Source: Dryococelus australis (lineage: Eukaryota > Arthropoda > Insecta > Phasmatodea > Phasmatidae). From it: a stretch of DNA of 64,000 bases. Shown here in pieces: positions 63,646 through 64,000 of this stretch. The notes beneath the pieces were generated by a model. It ran no database searches and had not been told where the DNA came from. It saw only the letters and a list, made by a program, of their open reading frames with translations. A program made the translations under genes and the position numbers. Position 1 is the stretch's first letter. Each line of letters begins with the position of its first letter. The DNA lies in NCBI GenBank assembly GCA_029891345.1, contig CM057000.1, positions 133,846,163 to 133,910,162 on the forward strand. The letters are read 5' to 3'.

Positions 63646-63938
63646 GCTATTGCTGTGTTCCTGCCATGTACAAAAGTGTTCATGTAAACATGTGTCCAGT
63701 TATACATGATTGTTACCCACGTATAGAGGCGAATGATGAACCCATAAGGCCAACACCTTTAGAAACAGCCACAAAAATTGATAGCACTGAGATTGAACTA
63801 TGTGTTCGAAACACAGGACCGGAAACAATTTGTATTACAAATAAAGATGTAACACATGTAACTGTAATTGAACCACAAAAAGTATATTTTACCACACACA
63901 TAGGCATTTTAAGTTATATCGAAAATACGTGTTCCTAA
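63646..63938 (+). other. coding-like open segment, unrecognised
   Basis: It directly follows the truncated SINE. The frame is open for about 97 codons and ends at a stop at 63936-63938. The sequence (RIEANDEPIRPTPLETATKI, ELCVRNTGPETICITNKDV, VIEPQKVYFTTHIG) is balanced and soluble-looking, with AT-rich third positions, unlike the chance frames elsewhere. No start codon is firmly placed; M at 63668 is possible. It could be an exon, a fragment of a mobile-element or viral gene, or chance. I do not recognise it. Confidence 0.35.
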
Positions 63939-64000
63939 TGCAATTGAATTTTGTTATTTGTTGTAGAACCATTTATATTGTGTAGTCGTGGCAGAGTCGC

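Overview
This window looks like non-genic DNA from a large, repeat-rich, AT-rich eukaryotic genome. It is most likely an arthropod and probably an insect. The evidence is a Tc1/mariner-like transposon of the DUF4817/DDE type common in arthropods, an APE-type LINE remnant, several tRNA-headed SINE families, a TTAGG-like interstitial repeat, long (TA)n, (CA)n and (GA)n tracts, and no bacterial-style gene packing. The species assignment is inference. I recognise no intact host protein gene, rRNA or functional tRNA. Most open frames are chance frames in AT-rich DNA or lie inside repeats.

Layout. 1-8 kb: a SINE (family S2), full and short copies of a terminal-inverted-repeat element (family A), two related elements (family B), and a SINE (S1) inserted into an older repeat (family I). 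8-12 kb: a short A element, then a decayed LINE with a 5' leader, a gag-like ORF1 with eroded CCHC knuckles and endonuclease remnants, ending near a 43-nt-arm hairpin. 12-20 kb: microsatellites, a SINE-like block, B elements, a 141-bp minisatellite and the first foldback-armed element (family D). 21-27 kb: a SINE (S4), an A element, two back-to-back long palindromes and element H1. 27-38 kb: a (CA)n/(TA)n tract, element E1, A and B elements, and a 39-bp tandem array of tRNA-head-like units. 38-43 kb: a possible solo LTR, the mariner-like element with about 100-bp inverted repeats, a GC-rich block with a TATA/initiator pair, and a second copy of the LINE-leader-like sequence.

43-50 kb holds little I recognise apart from one S1 SINE, one S2 SINE and element H2. 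50.5-54.9 kb is the densest structure: two D elements almost end to end, one carrying element E2 and the other split by a further D element that carries its own SINE and (TA)n tract. 55-64 kb: element I2, TTAGG-like repeats, more A and B elements, a 29-bp minisatellite, two overlapping long inverted repeats, two S1 SINEs, and a short coding-like frame at the right edge.

There is no gene network to describe. The content is the history of mobile elements. The most unusual themes are the A/B family pair, which seem to share termini and internal blocks; the D family, whose arms are built from AACAAA/TTTGTT motifs and which may carry pol III box-B-like sequence; and several long near-palindromes, one with a tRNA-type box A in its loop. 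Family letters are labels for this window only. Repeat boundaries and homologies were judged by eye.
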